Shown here: positions 6,863 to 14,390 of the stretch, piece by piece
How the letters are laid out: each line of letters opens with the position of its first letter
Numbering within the stretch: the stretch's first letter is position 1
Assembly: GCA_016201865.1 (NCBI GenBank)
Contig: JACQCA010000085.1
Span: 1 to 42,182 of the forward strand
Source of the DNA: Nitrospirota bacterium
GTDB taxonomy: Bacteria; Nitrospirota; Nitrospiria; JACQBZ01
Direction: 5' to 3'
DNA length: 42,182 nt
Translations under genes and position numbers: made by a program
Notes under the pieces: model-generated
What the model was told of the DNA's origin: nothing
The model's input: only the letters and a program-made list of their open reading frames with translations
Database searches by the model: none

Positions 6863-6882
6863 CGTGTGATATTTGTCACACG
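6863..6882. promoter_or_regulatory. CRP-like operator / perfect 7-bp inverted repeat
   Basis: CGTGTGA-TATTTG-TCACACG is a perfect inverted repeat. Its core TGTGA-N6-TCACA (6865-6880) equals the consensus of CRP/FNR-superfamily activators of the CRP type. It lies 4 bp beyond the gspK stop and about 55 bp upstream of the 6807 start. A TATTAT box at 6845-6850 could be the -10. It could also act as an RNA hairpin at the end of the T2SS transcript. Confidence 0.5.
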
Positions 6883-6885
6883 GGA

Positions 6886-7833
6886 CTACTCGATCTGCCA
6901 CGAAACAAGTTTTGTTTTAGTCCCTTCCCGAAAGATCATGGCCGTGGCGATCTTCTCGGTATCGTGCATGATCCCATGAGACTTGACCGTAAAGTAGCTG
7001 CTCTTGACACCAACCTTCCTTCGGCAGGATGGGTTGGCCAGGCAGTCCGTTGGGCAGCCGACCCAAGTAGCGTTATTTATCATCTCATATGGCCGTCCAT
7101 TCTGGATGCAGATCGCGGTGTCATGATCGATATTATTACCGTCCAGCGCCTGTAAAACCGGCAGGCCGGCCGTATTGATATTGATCGGGTTAGTCAGCAT
7201 GGAAACCGTCGTCAGATAGGGACGGACTTTCCGATAGATCTCCGGCGTCACCCCTTTCACCAAGAGCAGTTCCGAGAGAGTATCCATCGGAGCCTTCTTG
7301 CAATGATACGGCGGATCAAGCCGCTGATAGTAGGAGTCTTCGTCGCAGTCGAGGGACGCCGGGTCCACCCAGTGCTTGATCGCCTCGACGATCGGGTCGA
7401 TCTGACCGGATTCAATTTCCAGAACCCCCAAGAGTCGTTTCAACATCTCCTTGGTGTCGCCGCTCACGCTGGTGTCCTTAACCCCTAGACGGTTGACGTC
7501 GATCTTTCCGCCTTCATCCGTAATCTCGCCCGACACAACTCCCTCACCGACCGGAAGTGAAAGCAGCTGGGCCCAGAACTCGTCCGGCCCGTCATAGCCC
7601 GGGCTATTCTTGGCGTCGTCCTTGAGCACGGCCCGTGCCGCGGTCACGCCCGATTTGGCCAGATAGGTCGCCCGCACATCGTCTCGGAAATTGGCGGCCG
7701 TCATCAGATCCACCTTGGCCCCGTAGTCAAACTCCACGATCACGGCAACCATTAAAACCAGGACGACCAGCGTCAGAAGCAGCGCAATGCCGCGTTCGTC
7801 AGCAAGGTAATTTTTTATTTTCAAAGCCGACAT
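6886..7833 (-). CDS. gspK: T2SS minor pseudopilin GspK
   Basis: This is the tip pseudopilin of the T2SS, capping the I-J-K complex in the inner membrane/periplasm. The protein has 315 aa. Its prepilin-like N-terminus has G15 followed by IALLLTLVVLVLMVAVIVEF. As usual for GspK, the +5 Glu is absent (Leu). The large periplasmic part contains DEGGKIDVNRL, a family hallmark, and SAM-like segments around LSELLLVKGVTPEIYRKVRPYLTT and ININTAGLPVLQAL. It is the last gene of the gsp operon here rather than following gspJ directly. Confidence 0.92.
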   Translation of the reverse strand: MSALKIKNYLADERGIALLLTLVVLVLMVAVIVEFDYGAKVDLMTAANFRDDVRATYLAKSGVTAARAVLKDDAKNSPGYDGPDEFWAQLLSLPVGEGVVSGEITDEGGKIDVNRLGVKDTSVSGDTKEMLKRLLGVLEIESGQIDPIVEAIKHWVDPASLDCDEDSYYQRLDPPYHCKKAPMDTLSELLLVKGVTPEIYRKVRPYLTTVSMLTNPININTAGLPVLQALDGNNIDHDTAICIQNGRPYEMINNATWVGCPTDCLANPSCRRKVGVKSSYFTVKSHGIMHDTEKIATAMIFREGTKTKLVSWQIE

Positions 7834-7852
7834 AACTCTGTTACAATCCCGC

Positions 7853-8425
7853 TCATCCCGTCCGCTCGTACGTGCTGACGAGAAAGGTCACGTCTAAGAA
7901 TTGCGGATTGGCATAGCGCGTGCGGAAATGCAGGTTCTTGACCCTCAGGACATGCGGGGCCTGCTCGATCGAAGAGAGAAATTTCACGGCTTGATCCAGC
8001 GTGACGTTCTCGATCTTGATCTCAACCGAGGTCTCGCGATACCGGTCCACGACCACGCCCGACTGCGGACGCATGTAGGCGATTTTGGACCGGACGTCGG
8101 CGTTGCCGGCCAACGACTCCAAAAACGAGAGCAGTGAAAATTTCCCCTCGTCTTTCCGGATCCGTTCGTCCAGCGAGCCGGTCTGATTCTTAAGCCGGAC
8201 ATATTCCTTTCGGACCTGATCCAGCGTGACCAGGGCCTCCTCCTTCTGACGGATCAGCCGGTCCAGCCCCCGCATCCGGTCCCCATACCAAGAGGCTGTC
8301 GAGAGAATCCCATAAAGGAGAATCCCGCCCGTCGCGACGCCTCCGATCATCAGATAGAGCCTCTCGCGGGCCGTGATGCGGTCGCGGCCGAGACGGGCCA
8401 AGACCTGTTGAAGAAAGGCCTTCAT
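7853..8425 (-). CDS. gspM: T2SS inner-membrane protein GspM
   Basis: This is a 190-aa single-pass protein: a short cytoplasmic start, a transmembrane segment ~26-46 (LMIGGVATGGILLYGILST), a coiled coil (~52-95, DRLIRQKEEALVTL) and a periplasmic ferredoxin-like domain. It partners with GspL in the assembly platform. The ATG overlaps the stop of gspL (8422-8425, ATGA). Family similarity is low in sequence but the size, topology and position between gspL and gspK support the call. Confidence 0.85.
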   Translation of the reverse strand: MKAFLQQVLARLGRDRITARERLYLMIGGVATGGILLYGILSTASWYGDRMRGLDRLIRQKEEALVTLDQVRKEYVRLKNQTGSLDERIRKDEGKFSLLSFLESLAGNADVRSKIAYMRPQSGVVVDRYRETSVEIKIENVTLDQAVKFLSSIEQAPHVLRVKNLHFRTRYANPQFLDVTFLVSTYERTG

Positions 8426-10047
8426 GCGGGCGGCCTCCCCGACTCCCGCGGCGACAGCGTCACGGTCAGACGGAAGCGCACCCGGGATTGGTCTGCGCTG
8501 ACTTTGGCGTCGCTGACCGTCACGTCTTTGAAGGCCTCAAACTGTCCCAGCGAGGCCTTGATCTTGTCCACCGACTCGAAGCTGTCCGTCTCGGCCTCCA
8601 GGCGGAACCGGCCGGATTCGATCATGAGGTCCTGAACCTCGATCTTGATCGAGGAAGGCACCCGACGGCTCAGTTCGGCCACGACCTCCAACGGCGTCAG
8701 GTCGCCCGTCCCGAACAGCGCCGATTTCTTTTTCATCTCGGCGACGGCCGTCTTCGCCTGCTGGACTTCGTCCACGATCGTCTTGACCTCCGGGAACATC
8801 GTCCGGAATTGTTCGCGGACCCGGGTCTTCAACGCCTGGTATTGGCTCATCTGAAGGCTGTATTTCAGATAGAGATCCGCCCCCGCCAGCATCGCGACTA
8901 AAAGGGCCGCGATCCAGAGGAAGCGGTTGCGCGCCCTCGACCCGACCCGTTCGCGGCCGTGCGCGAATTCGCCTTTGCGGAAGTTCATCCCCGATTCGGC
9001 GACGGGATTCGCGCCTCTCAACGCCAGTCCCAGGCCGACGGCAAACGCCGGATCCCACGACGCCCCGTTGCCCGAAACGATCTTGGGAGCGCGCCCCGTC
9101 ACCTGAAGGCCCAGCTCGGTCGCCAGGTAGGATCCCAGGCCTTTGAGCTTGCCTCCGCCGCCGTAAAGGACGAGTTCCGTGACGGTCTTTTGCCCGGCCG
9201 ACGGCTCGCCGGCCTGAGCGACATGAAACGTCCGGATCAGTTCGGCCGTCAGCGGCTCCAGCGCGCGACGGATCGTCTCGGAAACGCCTTTTTGATGAAG
9301 GCGGGAGATGCCGGAATCGTCGAGGCCGGCCTGTCGTTTCCATTCCTCGGCCTCTTCAATCGAAATCCCGCAGGCCTCGGCCAGCGCCGTCGTCATGTCC
9401 CGCCCGCCCCACAGGATCGTCCGCAGAAAGGCCGCCCGGCCCCGGCGCAGGATGCCGATGATGGTTTTGGAGGCGCCGATGTCCAAGACCGCCGAAACCG
9501 GATCTTCCCCGGCCCGCGCGCCCGGCGCGGATCGTTCCGGAAACGTATGGCGCATCAGGTGGATCAAGGCCATGCCGTCCAGTTCGACCCATTCGGGATC
9601 GATTCCGGCGCGGGCCAGTTGGTCCAGATAATGTTTCACGAGGCTGCGCGGCGCGGCCGCCGCCAGGAGATGCGTCTTCCCATCCGTCGTATCGACCGCA
9701 TGATAATCCACCACGACCTCTTCGAGCGGATACGGAAGCAGCGCCTCGATCTCGAACGGAACGACCTTTTCGAGTTTTCGGGCATCGCTGAATGGAAGCG
9801 TCAACGCGCGAAGCGACATCAGATGGACGGGAAGGGAGACCACGACGCGATCCGCCGGCCGTCGGTGTTCGGCCAGGAATTCCCCCAACCCCGGAATCGT
9901 TTCTTTTCCCCAATCCAACGGGCCGCCCGCTGGGGGTATATCTTTCTGGTATCCACCCGTCCACTCCAGCCCCATCAGCCCCTTTCGCAGAGAAACCGCT
10001 TTCAGGGAGAAGGAGCCGAGATCAAGACCTAAGATCTGTTGCGCCAT
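8422..10047 (-). CDS. gspL: T2SS protein GspL (PilM-like actin fold plus PilN-like periplasmic domain)
   Basis: This 541-aa protein links the GspE ATPase to the assembly platform. Residues 1-~355 are a cytoplasmic PilM/actin-like ATPase-fold domain beginning QQILGLDLGSFSLKAVSL, with AVLDIGASKTIIGIL and LVLYGGGGKLKGLGSYLA as the nucleotide-binding-like blocks. A transmembrane segment lies at ~383-400 (FLWIAALLVAMLAGADLYL). It is followed by a coiled coil and a PilN/ferredoxin-like periplasmic domain to the end. It therefore resembles a fusion of type IV pilus PilM and PilN. Repeat element A copy 2 lies immediately upstream, inside the operon. Confidence 0.87.
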   Translation of the reverse strand: MAQQILGLDLGSFSLKAVSLRKGLMGLEWTGGYQKDIPPAGGPLDWGKETIPGLGEFLAEHRRPADRVVVSLPVHLMSLRALTLPFSDARKLEKVVPFEIEALLPYPLEEVVVDYHAVDTTDGKTHLLAAAAPRSLVKHYLDQLARAGIDPEWVELDGMALIHLMRHTFPERSAPGARAGEDPVSAVLDIGASKTIIGILRRGRAAFLRTILWGGRDMTTALAEACGISIEEAEEWKRQAGLDDSGISRLHQKGVSETIRRALEPLTAELIRTFHVAQAGEPSAGQKTVTELVLYGGGGKLKGLGSYLATELGLQVTGRAPKIVSGNGASWDPAFAVGLGLALRGANPVAESGMNFRKGEFAHGRERVGSRARNRFLWIAALLVAMLAGADLYLKYSLQMSQYQALKTRVREQFRTMFPEVKTIVDEVQQAKTAVAEMKKKSALFGTGDLTPLEVVAELSRRVPSSIKIEVQDLMIESGRFRLEAETDSFESVDKIKASLGQFEAFKDVTVSDAKVSADQSRVRFRLTVTLSPRESGRPPA

Positions 10048-10059
10048 GATCCACCAATC

Positions 10060-10138
10060 ATAGGGGCTTGCGTCGCCCCCTCCATCCGCCTAAGGCGGAA
10101 TGGAGCCTCCCCCTCTCGCTCGCTTCCGCTCGCTGGGG
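10060..10138 (+). repeat. Interspersed palindromic repeat, family A copy 2 (inside the gsp operon)
   Basis: The blocks are TAGGGGCTTGCGTCGCCCCC, then CTCCATCCGCC-TAA-GGCGG-A-ATGGAG (an 11-bp stem), then CCTCCCCCTCTCGCTCGC and a CGCTCGCTG end. This copy fills the 105-bp gap between gspN and gspL and should form strong RNA hairpins in the operon mRNA. Confidence 0.8.
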
Positions 10139-10152
10139 AGACACTTTAATTA

Positions 10153-11136
10153 TTATTGACCCGGCCCGCGCGGCCCGATGGTCGGGAGTCGGGGCGGTTC
10201 GCCCGCCCGTCCGGTTCCGACCGGCAGACCGGCGCCGCCGATTCCGACGGAAGCGAACGGCGTTCCGTTCAGATAAGGCGTCGGACGCCGCAAAACGCCG
10301 CGAAGCGCAAAATCGAAATGGCCGTCCGGCGGGGCCATCGCGGACAGAAACGCCAGCGGACCGGTCGGCTTGCGTAGCGTGACACGCGAATTAAAATTCA
10401 GCAGGCTGTCCATCACATCCGGCCTCAACAGAAGGCTTCCACTGCCCGCCAGGTCCAGGGCATCTCCCTGCGCCGAGAAATTCTCCAGATTGCCCATCCC
10501 GCCTTTGAAGCTCATGCTTCCGTTCATCCGCGAAAATTGAATCTCCCAACGCTTCGATCCAACACCCGTCGCCTCCAAGGCCAGGACCCCCTGTCCCTGC
10601 AGAACGTCCCCGTTCATCCAGTCGTGCTCGATCCGACGGATCAGGATCGTGCCGCTCACGTCGTTCGACGGAAGACCGAATCCCTCCGCCAGTTTTTTGA
10701 GATCCAGTCCCTTGCCGCTTCCTTCCAGACGGTATTTCATCCCCAAGGCCGCCCGCCGGACCGTCAGACGGCCGCGGGCCTCGCCCCCCAAAGTCTGCAC
10801 GACTAGGTCCAGATCCCAATGCCGCCGAAGGATCGCGCCGATCGGCCAGCCGACCGAGATTTCTTCCGCCGTCCAAAGGACCGGGACGGGATGCTCCACG
10901 CGGCTCACCGTCACCCCCTTCCAGACCAGACGGAACGGAAATCGAACCTCGCTCTTCCGGACGGAGATCTCAAGGGCCGCGGCCCGTTCGACCTTGATTC
11001 GTATCCAATCCGACAGCTTCGACCAGGGAAAGGTCAAATAAACAAAGACCGTAACGGTGACGACGGCCGCGGTCGCGTATCCGATCGCCGTGATCAGAGC
11101 AGCCTTATGACGATTGAACCATTCAAAGAACCGCAT
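10153..11136 (-). CDS. gspN: T2SS protein GspN
   Basis: I start at the ATG at 11134-11136 (MRFFEWFNRHK), six bases after the gspJ stop; the frame is open further upstream only as a shadow of gspJ. The 327-aa protein has a transmembrane segment ~16-34 (GYATAAVVTVTVFVYLTF) and a periplasmic AsmA/GspN-like domain with VERAAALEISVRKSEVRFPFRLVWKGV. GspN is an accessory T2SS protein found in some lineages. The C-terminal 25 residues are Gly/Pro-rich. Its place between gspJ and gspL is typical of Nitrospirota and deltaproteobacteria rather than of enterobacteria. Confidence 0.82.
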   Translation of the reverse strand: MRFFEWFNRHKAALITAIGYATAAVVTVTVFVYLTFPWSKLSDWIRIKVERAAALEISVRKSEVRFPFRLVWKGVTVSRVEHPVPVLWTAEEISVGWPIGAILRRHWDLDLVVQTLGGEARGRLTVRRAALGMKYRLEGSGKGLDLKKLAEGFGLPSNDVSGTILIRRIEHDWMNGDVLQGQGVLALEATGVGSKRWEIQFSRMNGSMSFKGGMGNLENFSAQGDALDLAGSGSLLLRPDVMDSLLNFNSRVTLRKPTGPLAFLSAMAPPDGHFDFALRGVLRRPTPYLNGTPFASVGIGGAGLPVGTGRAGEPPRLPTIGPRGPGQ

Positions 11137-11141
11137 TCGGG

Positions 11142-11783
11142 CTACGACGTCTGGCCGACGGGAATATCGGTCTGTGTGGTGAACTGCCGCTCCCGGCCCG
11201 AGGGATCCAAAAAGAAGATCTGGATCTCGACCGCCTTCGGTAACTTTCTCTGATCCTGAGCATCGGCGTTCCATTCATCTGCCCATTCTTTTCCGTCGAA
11301 GTATCGGAAGTTCAGTCCGATCACCCGTTCGGCCAGTTCATATCGTTCCAGGCTCTTCTCCGAGAGGAGGTTTGTCTCTTCGCCGTGCATCAAAACGGCC
11401 ATCCCGGTATCCGGAACCGCCATCAGCTCATACTTCACGGCCGACAGGGTCGGGTCCATGATCCCCTCCGACACCCTCGCATGGGAAAGCGTCGTGAACT
11501 TGAGCGTATCCGAAGGCTGCGCTCCGCTCAGACCGTCCTCCCCGATAAAAAGGAAGGACGTCGATCCGCTCGGCGGACGCCAATACGCCGACCGGAGTTC
11601 ATTCGCCATGATCCCCAGACTGCTTCGGGCCATCTGATCGATCTCGGTCGCCTCATCCACCTGCCGCGTGGATCGAAGCACGGCATTGAAGGTCTCATAC
11701 AGGATCGCCATGAGCACGGCGACGATGCTCAGCGCCACCAAGAGTTCAATCAAGGTGAATCCCTCTCGATCCCTCAGCGGCAT
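11142..11783 (-). CDS. gspJ: T2SS minor pseudopilin GspJ
   Basis: The start is ATG at 11781-11783, giving MPLRDREGFTLIELLVAL; the longer frame would add residues overlapping gspI. The prepilin cleavage site is G8/F9, with Glu at +5 (E13) and an N-methylation-type hydrophobic helix. The periplasmic part contains MARSSLGIMANELRSAYW, a typical GspJ block. The 213-aa length is normal. GspJ forms the pseudopilus tip with GspI and GspK. It sits 2 bp from gspI. Confidence 0.9.
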   Translation of the reverse strand: MPLRDREGFTLIELLVALSIVAVLMAILYETFNAVLRSTRQVDEATEIDQMARSSLGIMANELRSAYWRPPSGSTSFLFIGEDGLSGAQPSDTLKFTTLSHARVSEGIMDPTLSAVKYELMAVPDTGMAVLMHGEETNLLSEKSLERYELAERVIGLNFRYFDGKEWADEWNADAQDQRKLPKAVEIQIFFLDPSGRERQFTTQTDIPVGQTS

Positions 11784-11785
11784 CT

Positions 11786-12208
11786 TCACTTTTCTTCCAT
11801 CATATACGTCACGAGATCCATCGAGTCTTGCCGCGAACCCTCCCTCCAATGCACTTCCAGCTTCACCTCCCGGGCGTAATCAAACGGCGTTGAATCAACG
11901 GTCTGGGTCCAACTAAACATGGCGTCCGGTTCCGGAAAATCCCCGCTTGAGATCCCAAGCGGGGGGAAGCCCGCCATTTCCGACTCCGAGATCTTCTGCT
12001 GGGCCAGAAGGGTCGCCCGGGTGATGTATTGCGCCTCGTGATGCTGGAGGATGTCGCGGTTTCGAAGTCCGAGAAGAACGACGAAGGTCACGGCTAAGAT
12101 GGACAGCGCCGCCATCACTTCGATCAGGGTAAAGCCCGCCCGTCCGGAAGGCGGGCCGAGCTGCGTGTCGAAAACGGTCTTACTTAATCTCTTCCCGATA
12201 CCCTTCAT
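11786..12208 (-). CDS. gspI: T2SS minor pseudopilin GspI
   Basis: This is a 140-aa prepilin-like protein with an unusually long leader: cleavage is predicted at G25/F26 (RAGFTLIEVMAALSILAV) with Glu +5 at E30. The periplasmic part has YITRATLLAQQKISESEMAGF, characteristic of GspI (the conserved A..LA..KI/ME block). It initiates the pseudopilus tip. The start codon overlaps gspH by 29 bp; an internal start would leave a shorter leader, so the exact start is uncertain. Confidence 0.88.
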   Translation of the reverse strand: MKGIGKRLSKTVFDTQLGPPSGRAGFTLIEVMAALSILAVTFVVLLGLRNRDILQHHEAQYITRATLLAQQKISESEMAGFPPLGISSGDFPEPDAMFSWTQTVDSTPFDYAREVKLEVHWREGSRQDSMDLVTYMMEEK

Positions 12209-12704
12209 ATACCGTCACCCGAGCCGTAATCGGATTGATCGCCAGCGTCAGGACATGTTGATTCCGGTCCGTCAAATGCAAAAGGGTCTTGTCCACCCGT
12301 CTCAACGGATAAAAATCGGTATAGGCCTCGCCCAGCGTCACCTTGCCCTGGCGCAACGTAGCCACGTCCTTAAATTGAACCGTCTCGGGAAGGGTCGTGC
12401 GCGCCGATCCATCGGACGTCACCGGGTTGAATTCGCCCTCCGCCGACCGGCTCGTCACCCAGTACTCCTGACGGTCCAAGTCATAATTCAGACGGTAGAC
12501 CCGCTTCGTGGCCGCGGCCCGGTCGGCCAGAAAATAGACCGTCCGGACGAGGTGACGGGCCGCAAGCTTGAGCTCGTCCTCGGTCAAGCGCTGAAGCGTC
12601 GGAAACGCCAAGGCCGCGACCACTCCGAGAATCAAGAGCACGACGGCCAGCTCGATAAAGGTAAAGCCTCTTTTAGTCCAGATTCCAGCTTTCCACATCG
12701 GCAT
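12180..12704 (-). CDS. gspH: T2SS minor pseudopilin GspH
   Basis: This is a 174-aa prepilin-like protein with cleavage site G13/F14 (KRGFTFIELAVVLLILGVV) and Glu +5 at E18. The helix is followed by LAARHLVRTVYFLADRAAATKRVYRL, the conserved GspH/FimT-like block. The beta-rich end carries RITARVTVYEG-like strands. It overlaps gspG by 32 bp and gspI by 29 bp, as expected in a tightly packed operon. Confidence 0.88.
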   Translation of the reverse strand: MPMWKAGIWTKRGFTFIELAVVLLILGVVAALAFPTLQRLTEDELKLAARHLVRTVYFLADRAAATKRVYRLNYDLDRQEYWVTSRSAEGEFNPVTSDGSARTTLPETVQFKDVATLRQGKVTLGEAYTDFYPLRRVDKTLLHLTDRNQHVLTLAINPITARVTVYEGYREEIK

Positions 12705-13119
12705 CCTTCCCGTCCCCGCCCGGCTCGCCGTCGCCTCCGTAACTGATCAGGTCGAAATCCCCGTGACCGCTCGGACTGATATAGACGTAGTCATGCCCCC
12801 AGGGATCCTTCGGCAACTTGGGCAGGTATCCGCCCTCCCGCCAGTGTTGCGGGATCACCCCGATCGTGGGGCTCGTGACCAAGGACGACAGGCCCTGTTC
12901 CGTAGACGGGTAAAAACCGTTGTCGAGTTTGTAGAGATGGAGGCCTTCTTCGATATTCTTGATCTGGACCTTGGTCGCGGTCCGTCGGGCCTCATCCGTC
13001 CGGCCCATGATTTTGGGAACGACGATCCCGGCCAGAAGCGCCAGGATGAAGACGACCACCATGATTTCGATCAGGGTAAAGCCGGCTTGATGCGCATTTT
13101 TAACAATGGGACGTTGCAT
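12673..13119 (-). CDS. gspG: T2SS major pseudopilin GspG
   Basis: This is the main subunit of the periplasmic pseudopilus, 148 aa. The prepilin site is G13/F14 with E18, in QAGFTLIEIMVVVFILALL. GspG hallmarks follow: VVPKIMGRTDEARRTATKVQI, LYKLDNGFYPSTEQGL, LPKDPWGHDYVY and the C-terminal calcium-site loop DLISYGGDGEPGGDGKDAD. It needs a prepilin peptidase (GspO/PilD) for processing, which is not encoded here. Confidence 0.97.
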   Translation of the reverse strand: MQRPIVKNAHQAGFTLIEIMVVVFILALLAGIVVPKIMGRTDEARRTATKVQIKNIEEGLHLYKLDNGFYPSTEQGLSSLVTSPTIGVIPQHWREGGYLPKLPKDPWGHDYVYISPSGHGDFDLISYGGDGEPGGDGKDADVESWNLD

Positions 13120-13121
13120 TC

Positions 13122-14384
13122 CTACCTCACAATCTGACTCAATTCGAAAATCGGAAGAAGAATGGCCAGCACAATAAACAGGACGACCCCTGCCATCACC
13201 AGCGTCATGACCGGCGTCAGAAGAGCCGTCAGCGTGCCGATGGTCGCCTCCACCTCGTGGTCATAGGCCTCGGACACCTTGATCAACATCGGCTCCAGCT
13301 CGCCGCTCTTCTCGCCGATCCCGATCATGTACGTCACCAGCGGGGGAAACATCCCGCTCTTTCGGAGCGGCTCGGCCAGACTCTCCCCCTCGCCGATGTT
13401 CTGCCGTGCGCGGTCGATCGCCTCGGCCATGACCGTATTCTGGACCACGTTTCGCACCACATCCAGCGCCGGAAGCAGCGGGACGCCGCCCGTCAGCAGC
13501 GTGCTGAGCGTCCGGGTAAAGCGCGAGATCGCAACTAAAAGGGTCACGCGGCCGACGACCGGAACCCGAAGCAGGAACCGATCATACCGCGCGCGGCCGG
13601 CGGGCGTTTTAATGTATTGTTGGAGCCCGAACAGGCCGAAGAGGCCCGACATCAGGACGGCCCACCAGTACCGGTTCAAGAAATGGCTCATGGCAATGAG
13701 CGCCACGGTCGGCCATGGAAGGACCTGATGCACCTCCTCAAAAATCAGCGTGATCTTGGGAACGATAAAGGCGACCAGTGAAAACAGAATCAGACCGCCG
13801 ATGATCACCATGAAGATGGGATACGTCAGCGCGGCGACGAGTTGGTTCCGGAGACGGACCTGGTATTCGAGGTAATCCGCAAGTCGGAGGAGCATCCCGT
13901 CCAGCATGCCGCTGGCCTCGCCGGCCCGCACCATGTTGACGTAGACTTCCGAAAATACCGACGGGTATTGCGCCAGCGCCGACGCAAGGGAACTGCCCTC
14001 CTTCACCCGCTCCCGAACCTCCGCCACGATCCGCTTCAACTCGCCCTTCTCGAGTTGATCCATCAGGGCCGTGAGGGCCTCCATCAACGGAAGCTTGGCC
14101 GCCGTCAGGGTGGCGAGATGACGGGTCAGGAAAGCGACCTCCATCAAGCCGGCGCGTTCCACCACCCGAATCCGGGACAGCCGGGAGAGAGGCTGGCCGG
14201 GACGTTCCGCCCGAGTCTCCGAGCCGAATCGGTGCGCCGACTCCCCGGCGCCTTCCACGACATGAGTGGGATAGACCCCGGACTGGCGCAGCTTGACCCG
14301 CGCGGTTTTCGGGCTGTCCGCATCAATGATCCCGGACACATCCCGGCCCTCGGTCGTCAGGCCTTTGTATTCATAAACCGGCAT
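13122..14384 (-). CDS. gspF: T2SS inner-membrane platform protein GspF
   Basis: This is a 420-aa polytopic protein. It has an N-terminal MPVYEYKGLTTEGRDVSG block, two homologous T2SSF domains (~90-215 and ~290-415) and three hydrophobic segments (~190-215, ~240-260, ~390-412). Conserved features include FTRTLSTLLTGGVPLLPALD and the C-terminal GTLTALLTPVMTLVMAGVV. It forms the cytoplasmic-membrane platform that couples GspE to the pseudopilus. The gap to gspG is 2 bp. Confidence 0.96.
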   Translation of the reverse strand: MPVYEYKGLTTEGRDVSGIIDADSPKTARVKLRQSGVYPTHVVEGAGESAHRFGSETRAERPGQPLSRLSRIRVVERAGLMEVAFLTRHLATLTAAKLPLMEALTALMDQLEKGELKRIVAEVRERVKEGSSLASALAQYPSVFSEVYVNMVRAGEASGMLDGMLLRLADYLEYQVRLRNQLVAALTYPIFMVIIGGLILFSLVAFIVPKITLIFEEVHQVLPWPTVALIAMSHFLNRYWWAVLMSGLFGLFGLQQYIKTPAGRARYDRFLLRVPVVGRVTLLVAISRFTRTLSTLLTGGVPLLPALDVVRNVVQNTVMAEAIDRARQNIGEGESLAEPLRKSGMFPPLVTYMIGIGEKSGELEPMLIKVSEAYDHEVEATIGTLTALLTPVMTLVMAGVVLFIVLAILLPIFELSQIVR

Positions 14385-14390
14385 GCCCTG

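Noticed and set aside
8959-10032. Long plus-strand frame opposite gspL (357 codons)
   Set aside because: It is an antisense shadow; no Shine-Dalgarno or domain, and gspL is convincing.
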